Of a stretch of DNA of 64,000 bases, positions 22,868-34,100 are shown one piece after another (the first letter of the stretch is position 1; every line of letters begins with the position of its first letter). The position numbers and the translations under genes are program-made. The notes below the pieces were generated by a model. The model had not been told where the DNA came from. It worked only from the letters and a program-made list of their open reading frames with translations, and searched no databases. Origin of the DNA: Blepharisma japonicum (Eukaryota; Ciliophora; Heterotrichea; Heterotrichida; Blepharismidae); assembly GCA_949751835.1 (NCBI GenBank), contig CATKHK010000001.1, forward strand, positions 682,001 through 746,000, in the 5' to 3' direction.

Positions 22868-24112
22868 CTATACTAAAGAAACAGTTTTTCTTGCCTGTTT
22901 CGCGTTCTTTTTTAGCCCTTTGAGCCCTATTAATATCAGCGTTAAGTTGTCCATGCTCCTTCGTTTCAATGCTGATCTAATGACATCATTAACAGCTTCA
23001 GCACATTTATTAGGATAAGGAACCAAAAAATTTTCTGTGACTGAGTTTCAAATGCAGTCTACCACTTCTTTGTTTGTCATCCTATCAAAAATCCCATCGC
23101 ATCCCATTGCTATAAAATCGTGCTCGTCTTGGATTTTAAATGCTTTTACATCAGGATCAGCTATCAGGCATTTCGGGTTTCCCCCTAAATGTTCATCTTT
23201 AGCTTCAATATCTCCAAAACTCCTGGAAACCGAAAGTCGTCCAGGTAAGATTCTATATACATGCTGTAGCCCTTGTTTCGCACTATTTGAAGGTATTGAC
23301 GCACTTGTATATATTTTTCCTCCTGAATTTAAAATTCTTGACCGCTCAGGCTCTTCTCCAGGTTTATGATCTTCAGTCAAAGGATAAATTTTCAAGCCTC
23401 TTTCTGAGCTGAGAATCGATCTAGAATCTCCAACGTTTGCAACAAAGCATTTCGAATTGACTATCAAACAAACTGTTGCGCATGATCCTGATTTATCATT
23501 ATTTTGCTGAGCAAAATGCAAAAACTCTCTTTCCGCAGTCTTAAACCCATTAATAAGTGCTTCAGTTGGGTTTTTGGGGAAATGTGGGTCTCTTATTACA
23601 AAATTATGCAAATTATCTTTCAAAAAATCAGCACATCTGCACCCTCCATGCCCATCATAAATTCCATAAAACGAGCATTTCGGTCAAGGCTCATTTGCCC
23701 TTTCTGGAGGACTACGAATATTTATAACGATTGAGACCCGATCTTCATTATATTTCCTTATTAATCCTTCATGCGTGTTTACAGCGTATAATCTGACATT
23801 CCCACATCTTTTGTCTGAAAATTTCGCAGGATATAAATTCGGGATAGAGTCATATTGGTTTATTTTTAAATTGGTAGAAGAATAGCTAGGCTGTATTGGA
23901 GGCAGTCTGTCAAAAATGGGGGTTTCGCTGCCACTTCTTGGCAGTCTCCGAGATGTAACAGAGTGATGATTTGGAGTTTCAGGCGGTTCTGAGTAATGAG
24001 GTGATAGCATAAGTTTTTCAAGTTTGGGGAGTGATTTATAGCCTTGCAAGATTGCTGGTCGAGAAGGAGCAGGGAATGAGGACCGTGATATAGCTGGTTT
24101 TTGATACTTCAT
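22868..24112 (-). CDS. PP2C-type Ser/Thr protein phosphatase
   Basis: 414 residues. A disordered N-terminus of about 100 residues, rich in Ser and Pro, precedes the catalytic domain. Metal and catalytic motifs are all present: NEDR, YDGHGG, NVGDSRSI, EDHKP, VSRSFGD, MGCDGIFD and MDNLTL. This indicates an active Mn/Mg-dependent phosphatase. Two TGA codons read as Trp (NEPWPKC and DCIWNSV). The stop is TAG at 22868-22870. A large set of PP2Cs is typical of ciliates, so the specific substrate cannot be guessed. No signal peptide or membrane segment. Confidence 0.93.
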
Positions 24113-24489
24113 TTTTGTTTTTGTGAGATCGTTTTCATGGCTGGAATAATAAAATAAATATAGGAAAAATCAAATGATTAAGTTTTTTAATGGAATGAAA
24201 AGAAAGAATTCAAATCTTTATAGATGATATTTTGTGGGTATGACTGAGATTATTGGAATATAAAATCTTGGATATAAATGGAGTTTGTAATTTTGAAATG
24301 GAAAGAAAAATTCTCCATGTTTTGTAATGTTAATGTTTATTGAAAATTACAAAATAATAGCAATAAACAGTTGTTAAATCATTAAATAGGTATATAAATA
24401 TAGGCTAATAAAGAGAGCATTATTCTATTGTTTTTTGAGAAATTTAAATAATAGTTATATTTTTTAGGTCATAAAATTTTGAATTAATT
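24113..24489. other. Intergenic spacer, nothing recognised
   Basis: About 377 bp of AT-rich sequence between two minus-strand genes. It should contain the promoter of the PP2C gene and the end of the upstream transcript unit. I see no repeat, RNA gene or meaningful frame. Confidence 0.4.
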
Positions 24490-26019
24490 TTAATTCGTTA
24501 TTGGAGCAAGCGCAACACGATTTCTTCCTTGCGAAGCTGTTCTTTGCGTTAGTTTTTGAAACTCCCTTGCCTTATCTCCTACAAGACACTTAATAACATG
24601 AAGCAACCCAGGCTCCTTGATACTTTCAGTCGGTTTAATCTGCCTTGAGACTCTCAAAATTTCTTTCTCAATCATATTATTCATAACGTCAATTATCCTC
24701 GAAATATTTTCTCTAACCCATGTAATTTCGCTATGAATTGAAATATTTTCAGTTTCGGGTGCAAAGTCTGTATCTTTTTCACTTACTCTCATGCTTTTAT
24801 TTAGATGTATTGGTTTTCCTTCTCTTGAAGTGCTGAGTTTTTTTATTCTTAATTTTACTGTTTCTAAAATATCTCTTGGAGTTCTAGTGAAAGAGCCATT
24901 TAGCTGTTTTTGCTTAATTTCATCTTTAAGCCTGTCAAGTCTTGCTTGAAATTCTTTAAGTTCAATATCTTTTTGGGCCATTGTTAACAAAAAGTGAGCT
25001 GACTCATCATCAAGGAACTTAGGAAAAGCAGAAACGGGGACTGGCTCATTCATAGACCACAATGCTTTGATGACCCATCTTAGCCCTTCAGATCGAATAT
25101 CAGATCCATCTTTTAAAATTCTGCAATAAACAGTTATAAGCCTTGCTTTTGCTTTTTTTAGTTCTTTTTTCAAATTTTTCCTCAGTTCCTGACTATTTTC
25201 AAGCATTTTTTGATTTCTCTCCTGCAAATAAACCAAGTCATCATGCTCCTTATGGAAATTCACATATAATGCCTGCTTTTTCTGCCTAATTTTTTCTTTT
25301 CTTATAAATCTTTCATTTTCTGATCCTAAAGGTTCCCCTTTCACCTTATTAAACAAAAACTCTTCAGCTTCTTGCTGATGATATTCCACAAGGTCATTTT
25401 CATATTTAACTTCTAGATCCTTAATCTTTTGCTTTGTTTCTTCTACTTGTCTCTTCCAATCACGAATAGCAAGGATAGAGTTTTCTATCTCTTTTTTAAT
25501 TCTTGCCATTTCTGCATGTGTAGCTTCTTCAAACGATTTGTTTGCTTCCTGAAATCTTTTTCTTTCATTTTCTTCTTCTCGCTTTCTATTTCTTTCAAAA
25601 TGTAAAACTGACTGAATGGCTGAGGTAATTTCATCAAACTTACTAGAGTGATTCAATAAAGAATGAATTGGCTCAATACGTGTGGAATGAGAAGTTTGGT
25701 CAGGAGTTTGAAATTTAAAAGTAAAGCGCTTTGTAGGGGATCTTGGAGATTTGGGAGATCGAAGAGGAGATCTCTGGATTTTTCAATCTGAAAGTACCTC
25801 GACTTGGGCTTGCTCTTCTTGAGCTTTTATTTGCTTAGTATCGAGTTTTCGAAGCTTGCGGCCTCTGAGCAGATCTTTTAACTGCTCGATGGTGCTTGTG
25901 GTATAACGTTTTTTGTCTTCTCTGCTATCATTTTCCCTACTAGTTGAAAGAACATTTGGAGGCTGGACCATGATATCGTCGTTAGGCAAAAAGATTGGCT
26001 TTAATTTAACTCCTTTCAT
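24490..26019 (-). CDS. Coiled-coil protein with SP-rich N-terminus, function unknown
   Basis: 509 residues from ATG at 26019; the frame upstream offers only a GTG. The N-terminal 120 residues are basic and include a cluster of Ser-Pro sites (RSPLRSPKSPRSPTKR), candidate targets for proline-directed kinases such as CDKs. From about residue 130 a long charged coiled coil runs to about 260, then a more globular helical segment with WVIKALWSMNEPVPVSAFPKFLD, then another helix. TGA gives Trp at LSDWKIQ. I recognise no family. The size and shape would suit a cytoskeletal or basal-body structural protein (inference only). Confidence 0.7.
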
Positions 26020-26570
26020 TAAGATCACAGTTTAATTAACATATTTGATAATTAATTAATCAATAATTATTGAAAATTAAAGGATTGATAGCTAATGTAC
26101 TAGAGAGAGCAATGCTTATTGCTATCTTTCATTCTTATCAAATATTCAGCAAATTATTTACTTTTTTATACATAATTAATTATACTAAACACAATTATTT
26201 ATAATTCTTACTTTGGTATAAGAGGATTTTTGGATTTTAGAACTTTATAGAAACTATTATGAATCAATTTTGCAGTTTTAAAGAACTTCGAAAAAATTAG
26301 TTTGTTAATATGGCTCAAAAATACATCGAAATTTATTTCACTCTCTGTAAAGTGCGTATGAACGAATGGCTTCATTTTACTTGTCATCTTTAGCCACTGG
26401 TGAAAATATTCTCATTATATAATAGCTGCAAATCATTTATTTTAAGCTGTATTTAATAACATCCAATGCATCTTAAGTCTAAAATATTGATTTAAAGAAC
26501 TTTTGCATATTCAGTCTCTATGCTATTAGGGGCTTTCTGAGCAGCTATAATTCCATAATAATTAAAGAAA
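26020..26570. promoter_or_regulatory. Divergent intergenic spacer, about 550 bp
   Basis: It lies between the start of the coiled-coil gene on the minus strand and a small plus-strand gene. AT-rich, with only very short frames (such as one starting MNQFCSFKELRKN). No repeat, RNA gene or conserved box seen. Both promoters must lie within it. Confidence 0.35.
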
Positions 26571-26909
26571 ATGAGTCTGTTTTGCGAGTCAAGAGAGGAA
26601 TTAGAAAACGATTTGCACAATTGAATGGCTAATATAAAACGTGATCTTGCAGAGTGCGCAGAAGAAAGATCAGCTTTCTATGGGTTCGATTTTGATACAG
26701 AAATTCCTCACACTAATGAAGACCAAAGATATCAGTGGGAGGGGTCTTATTCCTCTTCGGTCTCGAAGCTAAGGACGTCTATAATTTCAGAAGTGGAATC
26801 GACAAGATCAACACTGGCTACATTACAGAATGGTGTTGACGAGATTAGAGAAATCGCTGGACTAGTTCTGCGCATTTCTGTAGACGCTGATCTTTTCAAA
26901 GATCATTAA
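26571..26909 (+). CDS. Small helical protein, function unknown
   Basis: 112 residues from ATG at 26571 (MSLFCESREELENDLHNWMANIKRDL), where the Trp is TGA; a shorter form could start at the following Met. The sequence is helical and acidic, with no membrane segment. The C-terminal half (SSVSKLRTSIISEVESTRSTLATLQNGVDEIREIAGLVLRI, shown here only as a pattern of hydrophobic heptads) could form a coiled coil, as in adaptor or SNARE-like subunits. I do not recognise the family. TAA stop. Confidence 0.62.
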
Positions 26910-27257
26910 TTACAGTTGCATACACAACCACATAATTTAATTCACAATTTTCTGTCTATAAGTAAATTTTTTAGTCTATAAGCTATCTTTGGATGCGGTA
27001 TGTCATTCCGCCATTTTCATACTTATTTTAAATAAACACTTAGCAAACCTTGTCTCATATGCAAGAACGTTAAATTTGACTGTTTTAAAAGGGATGTCGC
27101 CTTATTGCTGTTAAATTCTAGAAATAAAAGGAACATTCCAAATAAATTAAAATTTTCCATAAATCAATTCTCTCACCTCCATAAACCTCCATACGCTTCT
27201 TAAAATCCATCAGCAGGTTTTCCCTTCTAATCTTTTTCTCCGCGAATTAAATATGAA
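26910..27257. other. Intergenic spacer, nothing recognised
   Basis: About 350 bp between two plus-strand genes, upstream of LIS1. No frame, repeat or RNA gene is evident. The 60 bp before the LIS1 start is slightly richer in C (CTCACCTCCATAAACCTCC). Confidence 0.35.
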
Positions 27258-28511
27258 ATGATTCTTACAAACAAAGAGAGAGAAAAGCTTCATAAAGCAA
27301 TATACTCATATCTTCTCTCGCAGAACTTCACCACATCAGCTCAAGCCTTCATGCAAGATGCTAGCGTCACAGAAGACCCCAGCTCTTCTGATTTGCTAGA
27401 AAAGAAGTGGTCATCTGTCGTCCGCCTTCAGCAAAAAGTCATGTCTCTACAATCTGAGCTGGATCAGCTAAAAGAAGAAATGGTTTTTTATGGCCCAGGC
27501 AAGAAAATCTCTGACTCCAACTCAAATAAACTTGTAGGACTCCCAAGGGTCCCTGAAAAGCATACCTTGACTGGTCATCGTGAGCCTGTAACATGTGTCG
27601 CTTTCCACCCAGTTTATTCAGTCATTGCTTCCTCATCTGAAGACGCATCAATCCGCATCTGGGACTACGAGTCAGGCTCTCATGAGAGAAGCTTAAAAGG
27701 TCACACAGCTGCAGTTAATTGTGTAGCATTTGAACCAAATTCTGGAAATTTGCTTGCGAGCTGTGCAGCTGATTTAACTATAAAACTGTGGTCTTTTGAT
27801 TCTTTTGAGTGCACCAAGACACTGCATGGGCATGATCATAATGTTAGCTGTGTCCAGTTTTTCCCCGCTGGAGATTTTTTGCTGTCTTGCTCAAGGGATA
27901 CGTCAGTCAAGATGTGGGAAGTCAGCACTGGGTTTTGTGTAAAAACGTTCCAGGGGCATACTGATTGGGCTAGGCAGGTAGCAATTAATAGCTCAGGAAA
28001 TTATTTTGCGTCGTGCTCGAATGATGAAACTATTCTGGTGTGGGCTGTAGATGCACAGAATCCTTTGCAGACACTTGCAGGGCATAGCCATGTGGTAGAA
28101 AGTGTGTGCTTTGCAAACCAAAATGCGACAGCAAGCTTGCTGGACGCTGATTTTAGGCATAAAACAGAAGAGGAAAAGATGAATTCGGCTAGGGCGCCTG
28201 AGTTTATTGTAACTGGGTCAAGAGATAAGACGATCCGTATATGAGAAGCATGGACTGGAAATTGTTTGATAGTCTTAAGGGGCCATGATAATTGGGTAAG
28301 GAAGCTTGCATTTCATTTAGGAGGAAGCTATTTATACTCTTGTAGTGACGATAAGTCTATAAGGGTCTGGGATTTGAAAACTGGAGGCTGCTCCAAAAAA
28401 CTGCTTGATGTCCATGGGCACTTTGTTTTGTGCCTCGCTGTGAATCCACGGTATCCTCTGTTAGCCTCTGGCAGTGTGGATAAAACAATAAAAATTTGGG
28501 AGTGTCTTTAG
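27258..28511 (+). CDS. LIS1: LIS1 / PAFAH1B1 dynein regulator
   Basis: 417 residues, close to human LIS1 (410). N-terminal LisH (about 8-38: LHKAIYSYLLSQNFTTSAQAF), a short coiled coil (VVRLQQKVMSLQSELDQLKEE) and seven WD40 repeats starting at KHTLTGHREPVTCVAFHP. Trp in the sixth repeat (TIRIWEAWTGNC) is TGA. LIS1 binds the dynein motor ring and promotes assembly of active dynein-dynactin; in ciliates it would serve cytoplasmic and possibly ciliary dyneins. ATG at 27258 starts the conserved N-terminus (MILTNKERE); an ATG five bases earlier is out of frame. Confidence 0.96.
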
Positions 28512-28558
28512 ATCTATTAGCTAATAAATAAAACGCTGAAAATGGAAATCATTTATAA

Positions 28559-29473
28559 ATGTTTTTTACAGACCCGAATAGAGATTATGGAGCTGTTTTG
28601 AAAAGCTGGTGGAGTGGTGTACCAGCATATACAAGATTCATTATTTATGTCTCATGTGGGAGTTATATTTTATCATGGGTAATGATGGGTTTTATTGCTA
28701 AGCTGATCAATTTTCCGATCCTTACTATTCAATATTTTCAGATCTGGAGACTTTTTACGTCACCTTTTATCGCTTATAGCTTGCTTACTTTGCTTTTTGA
28801 GATGATGTCTTATTTGCCGACTGCATGCAAAACAGAAAGAAGACTAGGGACAGTCAAATATATTGCCTTTTTTATGATAAATTTTCTGATATTGGAGCTA
28901 ATATATGCTGCGTTATTATATGGACTTTCGTTTATACCATCATTTTCTAAACTGTCTCAGAATCCAACAGCAGGACTTTGGCCACTTATAATGGTTGAAA
29001 TGGTTATTAGATGCAATATGAACCCAGATTCTCCGACTTCTTTTTTCTGCTGCCCTATTCAAATGAAAGCAAAATATATGCCATGGGCTTTTCTCTTATT
29101 ATTTTCATTATTTGCAGGAGTGCTCTGGGATTTACTTGTAGGAATTATGCTAGGGTATTTACGTAAGCTATATTTAGATATTTATAAATTGATGGAATTT
29201 ACTTATATTTCAAATGAAAAAGCTGCGGCATTTGAAAATTCAGTTTTGATGGCTGGATTTAAGAATATTGCTAACTTCGTCAATTTAGCAGATGCAGGAA
29301 ATGAGGAGCCAATGTCTGTGGTCCAGCAAGGAAACTCAGGAATTGCTCTGCAGCAGCCAAATATCCAAGTCCAAAGGTCTCAGCCTTTTGTACCTTTTGG
29401 CGGGCAAGGATATAGGCTTGGAGGAGAAGACAATTCAGGGTCTCGAAGACATCACAAAGTGATTTTTATTTAG
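28559..29473 (+). CDS. Rhomboid-like polytopic membrane protein, probably a pseudoprotease
   Basis: 304 residues with about six membrane segments. The layout is rhomboid: an opening helix after PAYTRFIIYVSCG, then YFQIWRLFTSPF, the loop E-R-R-LGTVKY and further helices. The catalytic motif GxSG is not present; the corresponding place reads PTAGLWPLIMVE, so the Ser nucleophile is missing. The soluble tail is Gln/Pro/Gly-rich. Such proteins (UBAC2, TMEM115, derlin-like) work in ER quality control or traffic. Assignment to one subfamily is not possible by eye. Stop TAG. Confidence 0.75.
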   Translation: MFFTDPNRDYGAVLKSWWSGVPAYTRFIIYVSCGSYILSWVMMGFIAKLINFPILTIQYFQIWRLFTSPFIAYSLLTLLFEMMSYLPTACKTERRLGTVKYIAFFMINFLILELIYAALLYGLSFIPSFSKLSQNPTAGLWPLIMVEMVIRCNMNPDSPTSFFCCPIQMKAKYMPWAFLLLFSLFAGVLWDLLVGIMLGYLRKLYLDIYKLMEFTYISNEKAAAFENSVLMAGFKNIANFVNLADAGNEEPMSVVQQGNSGIALQQPNIQVQRSQPFVPFGGQGYRLGGEDNSGSRRHHKVIFI

Positions 29474-29566
29474 CTTACCGAGGTTGAGAATGTAAAAGAA
29501 GATGATTCTTTAGTATAGCTAATTATTTTGCTTAAATTCTAATTATTGCTATTGCCATATAATAAT

Positions 29567-30478
29567 ATGGAAATTAGTCAAGACAATAGATATCAAAAAA
29601 TTGAAAAGGTTGGGGAAGGAACATACGGAGTGGTCTACAAAGCATTAGATATCCAATCTCAGAGTATTGTAGCATTGAAAAAAATTAGGCTTGAGTCTGA
29701 AGATGAAGGAGTCCCTTCTACCACTATAAGAGAAATCTCGTTACTCAAAGAGCTTCGACACCCCAATATAGTCCAACTCCAAGACATAGTTTTTACCTCA
29801 AATAAGCTGTATCTCATTTTTGAGTTTTTAAATCATGACCTTAGACGTCATATGGATGCTGTAGGAATGCTAGAAGAAGAAAAAATTAAATCGTATCTTT
29901 ATCAACTCTTACAAGGGCTTTATTATTGCCACTGTAGAAGAGTTATTCATAGAGATTTGAAGCCTCAAAACTTGTTAATTGATAAAGGGGAAACTTTAAA
30001 ACTCGCAGATTTTGGACTTGCTAGAGCATTTGGGCTACCAATGAAAACGTATACACACGAAGTTGTGACTCTGTGGTATAGAGCTCCAGAGATTTTACTT
30101 GGAGCAAAACAGTATTCTGTTCCAGTTGATATATGGAGCGTTGGGTGTATTTTTGCAGAAATGGTGCAAAAAAGACCGCTTTTTACAGGTGATTCGGAGA
30201 TTGATCAACTTTTTAAGATATTCAAAGTGCTTGGAACACCTACGGATCAAGTTTTCCCAGGAGTTACATCATTTCCGGATTTTAAGCCAACTTTTCCTAA
30301 GTGAAGAGGAGAAAGCCTGAGAAATCTTGTCCCAAATATCTGTGAAGATGGACTTGATCTGTTGTCAAGCATGATTTGCTATGACCCATCCAAACGGATT
30401 TCTGCCAAAAATGCTTTAAAGCATCCTTACTTTAGTGACCTAGACTGTTCTTTACTACAAATGTATGAAAGAAGATAA
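29567..30478 (+). CDS. Cyclin-dependent kinase with PSTTIRE helix
   Basis: 303 residues. All kinase motifs are present: GEGTYG loop, ALKK lysine, PSTTIRE (residues 50-56), [19 protein letters not shown]-loop [13 protein letters not shown], and a C-lobe ending HPYF. The close match to CDK1/CDK2 includes YRAPEILLG and [19 protein letters not shown] instead of PSTAIRE should still bind a cyclin. The Tyr of the GTYG inhibitory site is kept. TGA encodes Trp in PKWRGES. ATG at 29567 is chosen over an upstream TTG. It would control cell-cycle or conjugation steps. Confidence 0.95.
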
Positions 30479-30494
30479 AGTTTTGCATAATATT

Positions 30495-31649
30495 TTACAT
30501 AAATTCATTATCTCTTGCAAATAAATCTAGGAAATCAGCTCCTAACGAGCTTAAAAACGTCAAAGGTTCTCTTGCCTTTTGTTTATTAGCACTGCTTATA
30601 GCCCTTCCAGATTTTTCTTTTAATTTATTTCCTTTTCTCTTCGGCGTTTTATCAATTTTAATTTCTTCCTCTTTTTCTTCTATTTCATAATCCTTGGACT
30701 TTCCCCTTTTTGGTGAAATTGGCGTCCATCTCTTTTCTCTCTTATTGAGAATTATTGGGATTTCTTTATTACCTTTTTTAACTGGTATTTCTGTTCATAC
30801 TTTATTTTGTGCTTTCATAGTAGGATCATTTTCATCTCTCATGGATTTTGTTTTTTGTTTATTTTCACATTGAATTTCGAGTTTTTTTCAAGAATCCTTT
30901 AAAGCTGGTTTACTTTTTTCTGTGAAAATTGTTTGTGTATTGGAATACGGCTCATTTTCTTCAGAATCTGAAGAGAAATGGCAGTCGTACATGTTTTCCA
31001 CACTTATGAAATCTCCATCAGGATGTGGCGGAAGTTCAAGCCCAGTCGCTTTTGGAGGCGTTTTATGTCTTGATGGAGGTCTTGGGTTGCTTATTGTGTT
31101 TCTCATTGGTCTTACTTCAGCTTGCTCTTTAGGATTATGCATAAATCCATTAAGCCTCTACTTAAAATATACAGTGAAAAATCTATCTTCAAGGTCAAAA
31201 GCTTTATCATTCTGTCTGCTTGGAGGCCTTGAAATTTCTATATCGCTGTCGCTGCCTTCTGAGTCGTCTTCTAACTCTCCTAACCTTAGCTTGCTTTGTC
31301 TTATTCCTTTATCATATCTCCCAGATCGATCTGGAGACATATGAGGGGATGTTTGATGTCCGAATTTCCTGGATTTGGTGCTTGATGGCTTTATATTATT
31401 TTGATAAAGTTTTATAGGGTTTCGTGATCCTTGCTGTTTTGTATTTAAAAACAATTTAGTGGAAGTTTCTGGGGTTTGTTTGGATTTTCTTCCAAAATTA
31501 TTTTCTTCTTGGAGAGGTGCTGTGCCAGCTCGTAGCATGGATTCTCTGGTTGGATATTACAATTTGGTACCAAAAGGAAGCTGTCAAGGAGAAATAGCCG
31601 CTGTGGTTTGACTTGTGGAATTATGCATGAAACCTTCTTGTCTTCTCAT
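30495..31649 (-). CDS. Disordered basic protein, two 15-nt introns, function unknown
   Basis: 374 residues after removing introns 31546-31560 (GTAATATCCAACCAG) and 31158-31172 (GTATATTTTAAGTAG), each of which carries an in-frame stop if kept. The sequence is rich in Ser, Lys, Pro and acidic patches (LGELEDDSEGSDSDIEISRPPSRQ) and contains repeated basic runs (KREKRWTPISPKRGKSK). No domain is recognised. A nuclear or cytoskeleton-associated disordered protein is possible. TGA reads as Trp in ISPWQLP and DSWKKLE. It is convergent with the CDK gene, with 16 bp between the two stops. Confidence 0.7.
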
Positions 31650-32154
31650 TGTTTATAGAATGATTTTAATTTATTATGAGCTTAGATTGATGAATAATAG
31701 TATATTCGTTTATGAAATCGATGTTTAAATAAAATTGTTCTTATATTTTGTTGGAAAAAATATGCTTTGATATTATCTTAGCAGTTCTGAAGGATCCTTA
31801 TGTATCTAGCTATTTATTAATTTTATACCTAATGATATATTATAAAAGACATATAAATCAAGCCAGTAATTACTTCTCTCAAATAATTTTTTTAAAAAAT
31901 TGTATAATTTAGTCCTATTTTATAAATAATTGTTGAATCCCTAACAATTTCGATATCTTTTCCAACAATTTGATATTTATTATTTCACAATTGCAAAACT
32001 AATTAAGCCTATTTAACATACTTTCACAATCCGGCTAATTTACTTTTGTCAAATTAATTCTATAACAGAAATTAAAGCCCTACTCTATCTTGGTGAACAT
32101 TTCTTTGACATTTTAACGTTTAAGAAATCTACTAATTTTATAATAAATATCAAG
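31650..32154. promoter_or_regulatory. Divergent intergenic spacer, about 500 bp
   Basis: AT-rich region between the disordered protein gene on the minus strand and the small plus-strand frame at 32155. No repeat, RNA gene or long frame seen. Confidence 0.35.
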
Positions 32155-32331
32155 ATGTTCAGACCTCTTCTACACTTATCAAAGCCAAAAATTGTATTAA
32201 AACCTTCACTGTTTACAGATCAGGCAAGAATGGATGTGGCTGCCAAAATCAATAGCGAGTTCTCCTTCGCTATCAATTCTGAGAAAATTGAGAAAGATCA
32301 GAAGCCTATAAGACCTGCTGTTAATAAATAA
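32155..32331 (+). CDS. Small protein with mitochondrial-like N-terminus, 58 residues
   Basis: It starts MFRPLLHLSKPKIVLKPSLF, an amphipathic basic stretch without acidic residues that looks like a mitochondrial presequence, then DQARMDVAAKINSEFSFAIN and a lysine-rich end. It stops at TAA. The same frame continues as coding-like sequence beyond that stop for another 103 codons, interrupted by two more TAA (see the next entry), so this may be the intact head of a longer gene. I recognise no family. Confidence 0.45.
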   Translation: MFRPLLHLSKPKIVLKPSLFTDQARMDVAAKINSEFSFAINSEKIEKDQKPIRPAVNK

Positions 32332-32640
32332 TTTGTTATTAATAAAGAACACAATCCAAAGCAAGAAACTCAAGCTTTGATTCATAATTCATAATATGGA
32401 CTCTTTCAATTCAGAACAGAAATTGAAAAATTCTAAATTTGATTTGAGAATTATTCTGATTCTGTATTTTATTCTGAAAATAAGATAAATTGGGCTGGTT
32501 TACGAATGCCTGATAATACTCTACAACAGAAAAAAGATAATGCTATGCAAAATATTGTCGGTAATAAAAGGAAAAAAGCGCGAATGCTTTTCTCAAGAAT
32601 AAAATTTAAAGATATAATAATTGCAAAAAAAGAACCATAA
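32332..32640 (+). other. Frame-continuous extension of the 32155 gene, broken by TAA codons
   Basis: This segment is in phase with the gene at 32155. Reading through the TAA at 32329-32331, it has further TAA codons at 32392-32394 and 32434-32436. A stretch of 67 open codons follows, with coding character (SENKINWAGLRMPDNTLQQK and a Lys/Arg-rich end), before a final TAA at 32638-32640. There is no frameshift in 162 codons, and no GTA...AG mini-intron covers any of the stops. It could be a decaying 3' part, stop readthrough, or a 3'UTR that looks coding by chance. Confidence 0.3.
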
Positions 32641-32828
32641 ACTATGAAATAGAAATATCAACATTGTAATACGTTAATAAAATAGTAAAAAAATTAAAGA
32701 GATCAGTATACGTTGGGATTTTATTTAAATAAATCCATAATAATGAGCTTATTTTTAAGTCTTTTTTTACTCAAGGAAAAATTGCTAAAAATTATAAGAT
32801 AATTATTATAATCATTATAGCGGGATGC

Positions 32829-33818
32829 TTAATGAAGAGTATTTTCGCAGCTGAATTCCTGAGTGTCAGATGTTTCAACCTGAATTGTGTTATGGTTTAT
32901 TCCATATTTATTTTGTAATAAAGATGTAGCTTTCTGCAATGCAGCATGTGTATCTCAAGCAATAAGATGGCACGACATTGAATTCTTCCCAAGGCTTAAG
33001 CTCCAAACATGTAAGTCATGCACTTCTTTTACCTCTTCAATCTATCTACATAATACTTTTAGCAGCTCAATATATAATGCATCAACATCAATATCTATTG
33101 GGGTTCCTTCCATAAGTATTCCTATGCACTTTTTAATTATTGGAAAAGTTGTAAAAGTCACTAGTATAGAGAACAAAAAAGTGCATATAGGATCTGCTAT
33201 ACTCCAATCAGGATTTCACAAAATAATGGCTGCGGCTAATATGACCCCAACACTCTGAATAAGGTCACCTAAAACATGCAAAGTAGCTGCTTTTATATTG
33301 ACATCTTCTTCATGGGTATGGTCATGTCCAGTGCTTATATTCGAATGATTATGAGAAGAGTGCAAGATAACCCCCATAACAATATTGCTCAATAATCCTA
33401 CTAATGCTGTTATCATCATAATTCATCCATCAACAATCCCTGGGTTTTGAATTCTTTCTAATGCTTCATAAACAAGCCAAATTGTTAACCCTCATATCAG
33501 TGCAACGCTAATGGCGGCTCCAATAATTTCTGCTCGATGATAACCATATGACATTATCATAGAAGCTGGTCTTGCTGCTATATAAAGTGAAGCGATCGAA
33601 ATTGCAAATCCTGAGAGGTCTGAAAACATATGAGCAGCATCTGTCATAATCGCAAGTGAATTTGCCAAAAATCCTCCTATGATTTCAACAATCATAAAGA
33701 AAAAGCATATCCCAGACGCAATAAAAAGCTTAGTTAATGATTGCTTATTTCGCTGGTGATAGTGATTCTTTTTTACATCGGATTGAATAAGAGGTATCTG
33801 CATTGTGGTATCTGACAT
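32829..33818 (-). CDS. Cation diffusion facilitator zinc transporter (ZnT-like)
   Basis: 324 residues after removing a 15-nt intron at 33042-33056 (GTATTATGTAGATAG). Six membrane segments. The metal site HxxxD is present in TM2 (DAAHMFSDLSG) and TM5 (HVLGDLIQS). A His-rich cytosolic loop (HSSHNHSNISTGHDHTHEED) sits between TM4 and TM5. The C-terminal cytosolic domain has HDLHVWSLSLG. This is the ZnT2/3/4/8 subgroup pattern, exporting Zn2+ from the cytosol into vesicles or out of the cell in exchange for protons. TGA codes Trp several times (ALIWGLTIW, LIAWDTH). ATG at 33818. Confidence 0.93.
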
Positions 33819-34100
33819 TGTTATTAAGATATTTTCTATTTAAAATAATATCGGTATCTCATTTTACTAATGGTGCTATTATGCATAAAAATAACATAAG
33901 AATTTTTAATATTGCAAATATTTTTTTTAAACTATATGCAGCATTTCATAACATTTTATATAGACAAAGGATTCTCATTAAAAACTACTATTCTTAGATA
34001 TGTGTTTTTAAAATTGTATGCAAAAATAAAGCTCAAATATAATATAATATCAACCTTATAACTAGTCAACTTATTTATTACTTTATAAATAATTATAAAA

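Noticed and set aside
30922-31344. Plus-strand 140-codon hydrophobic-looking frame
   Set aside because: It is the antisense of the disordered Ser/Pro-rich gene at 30495-31649, whose Trp/TGA use and two precise 15-nt introns make the minus strand the coding one.
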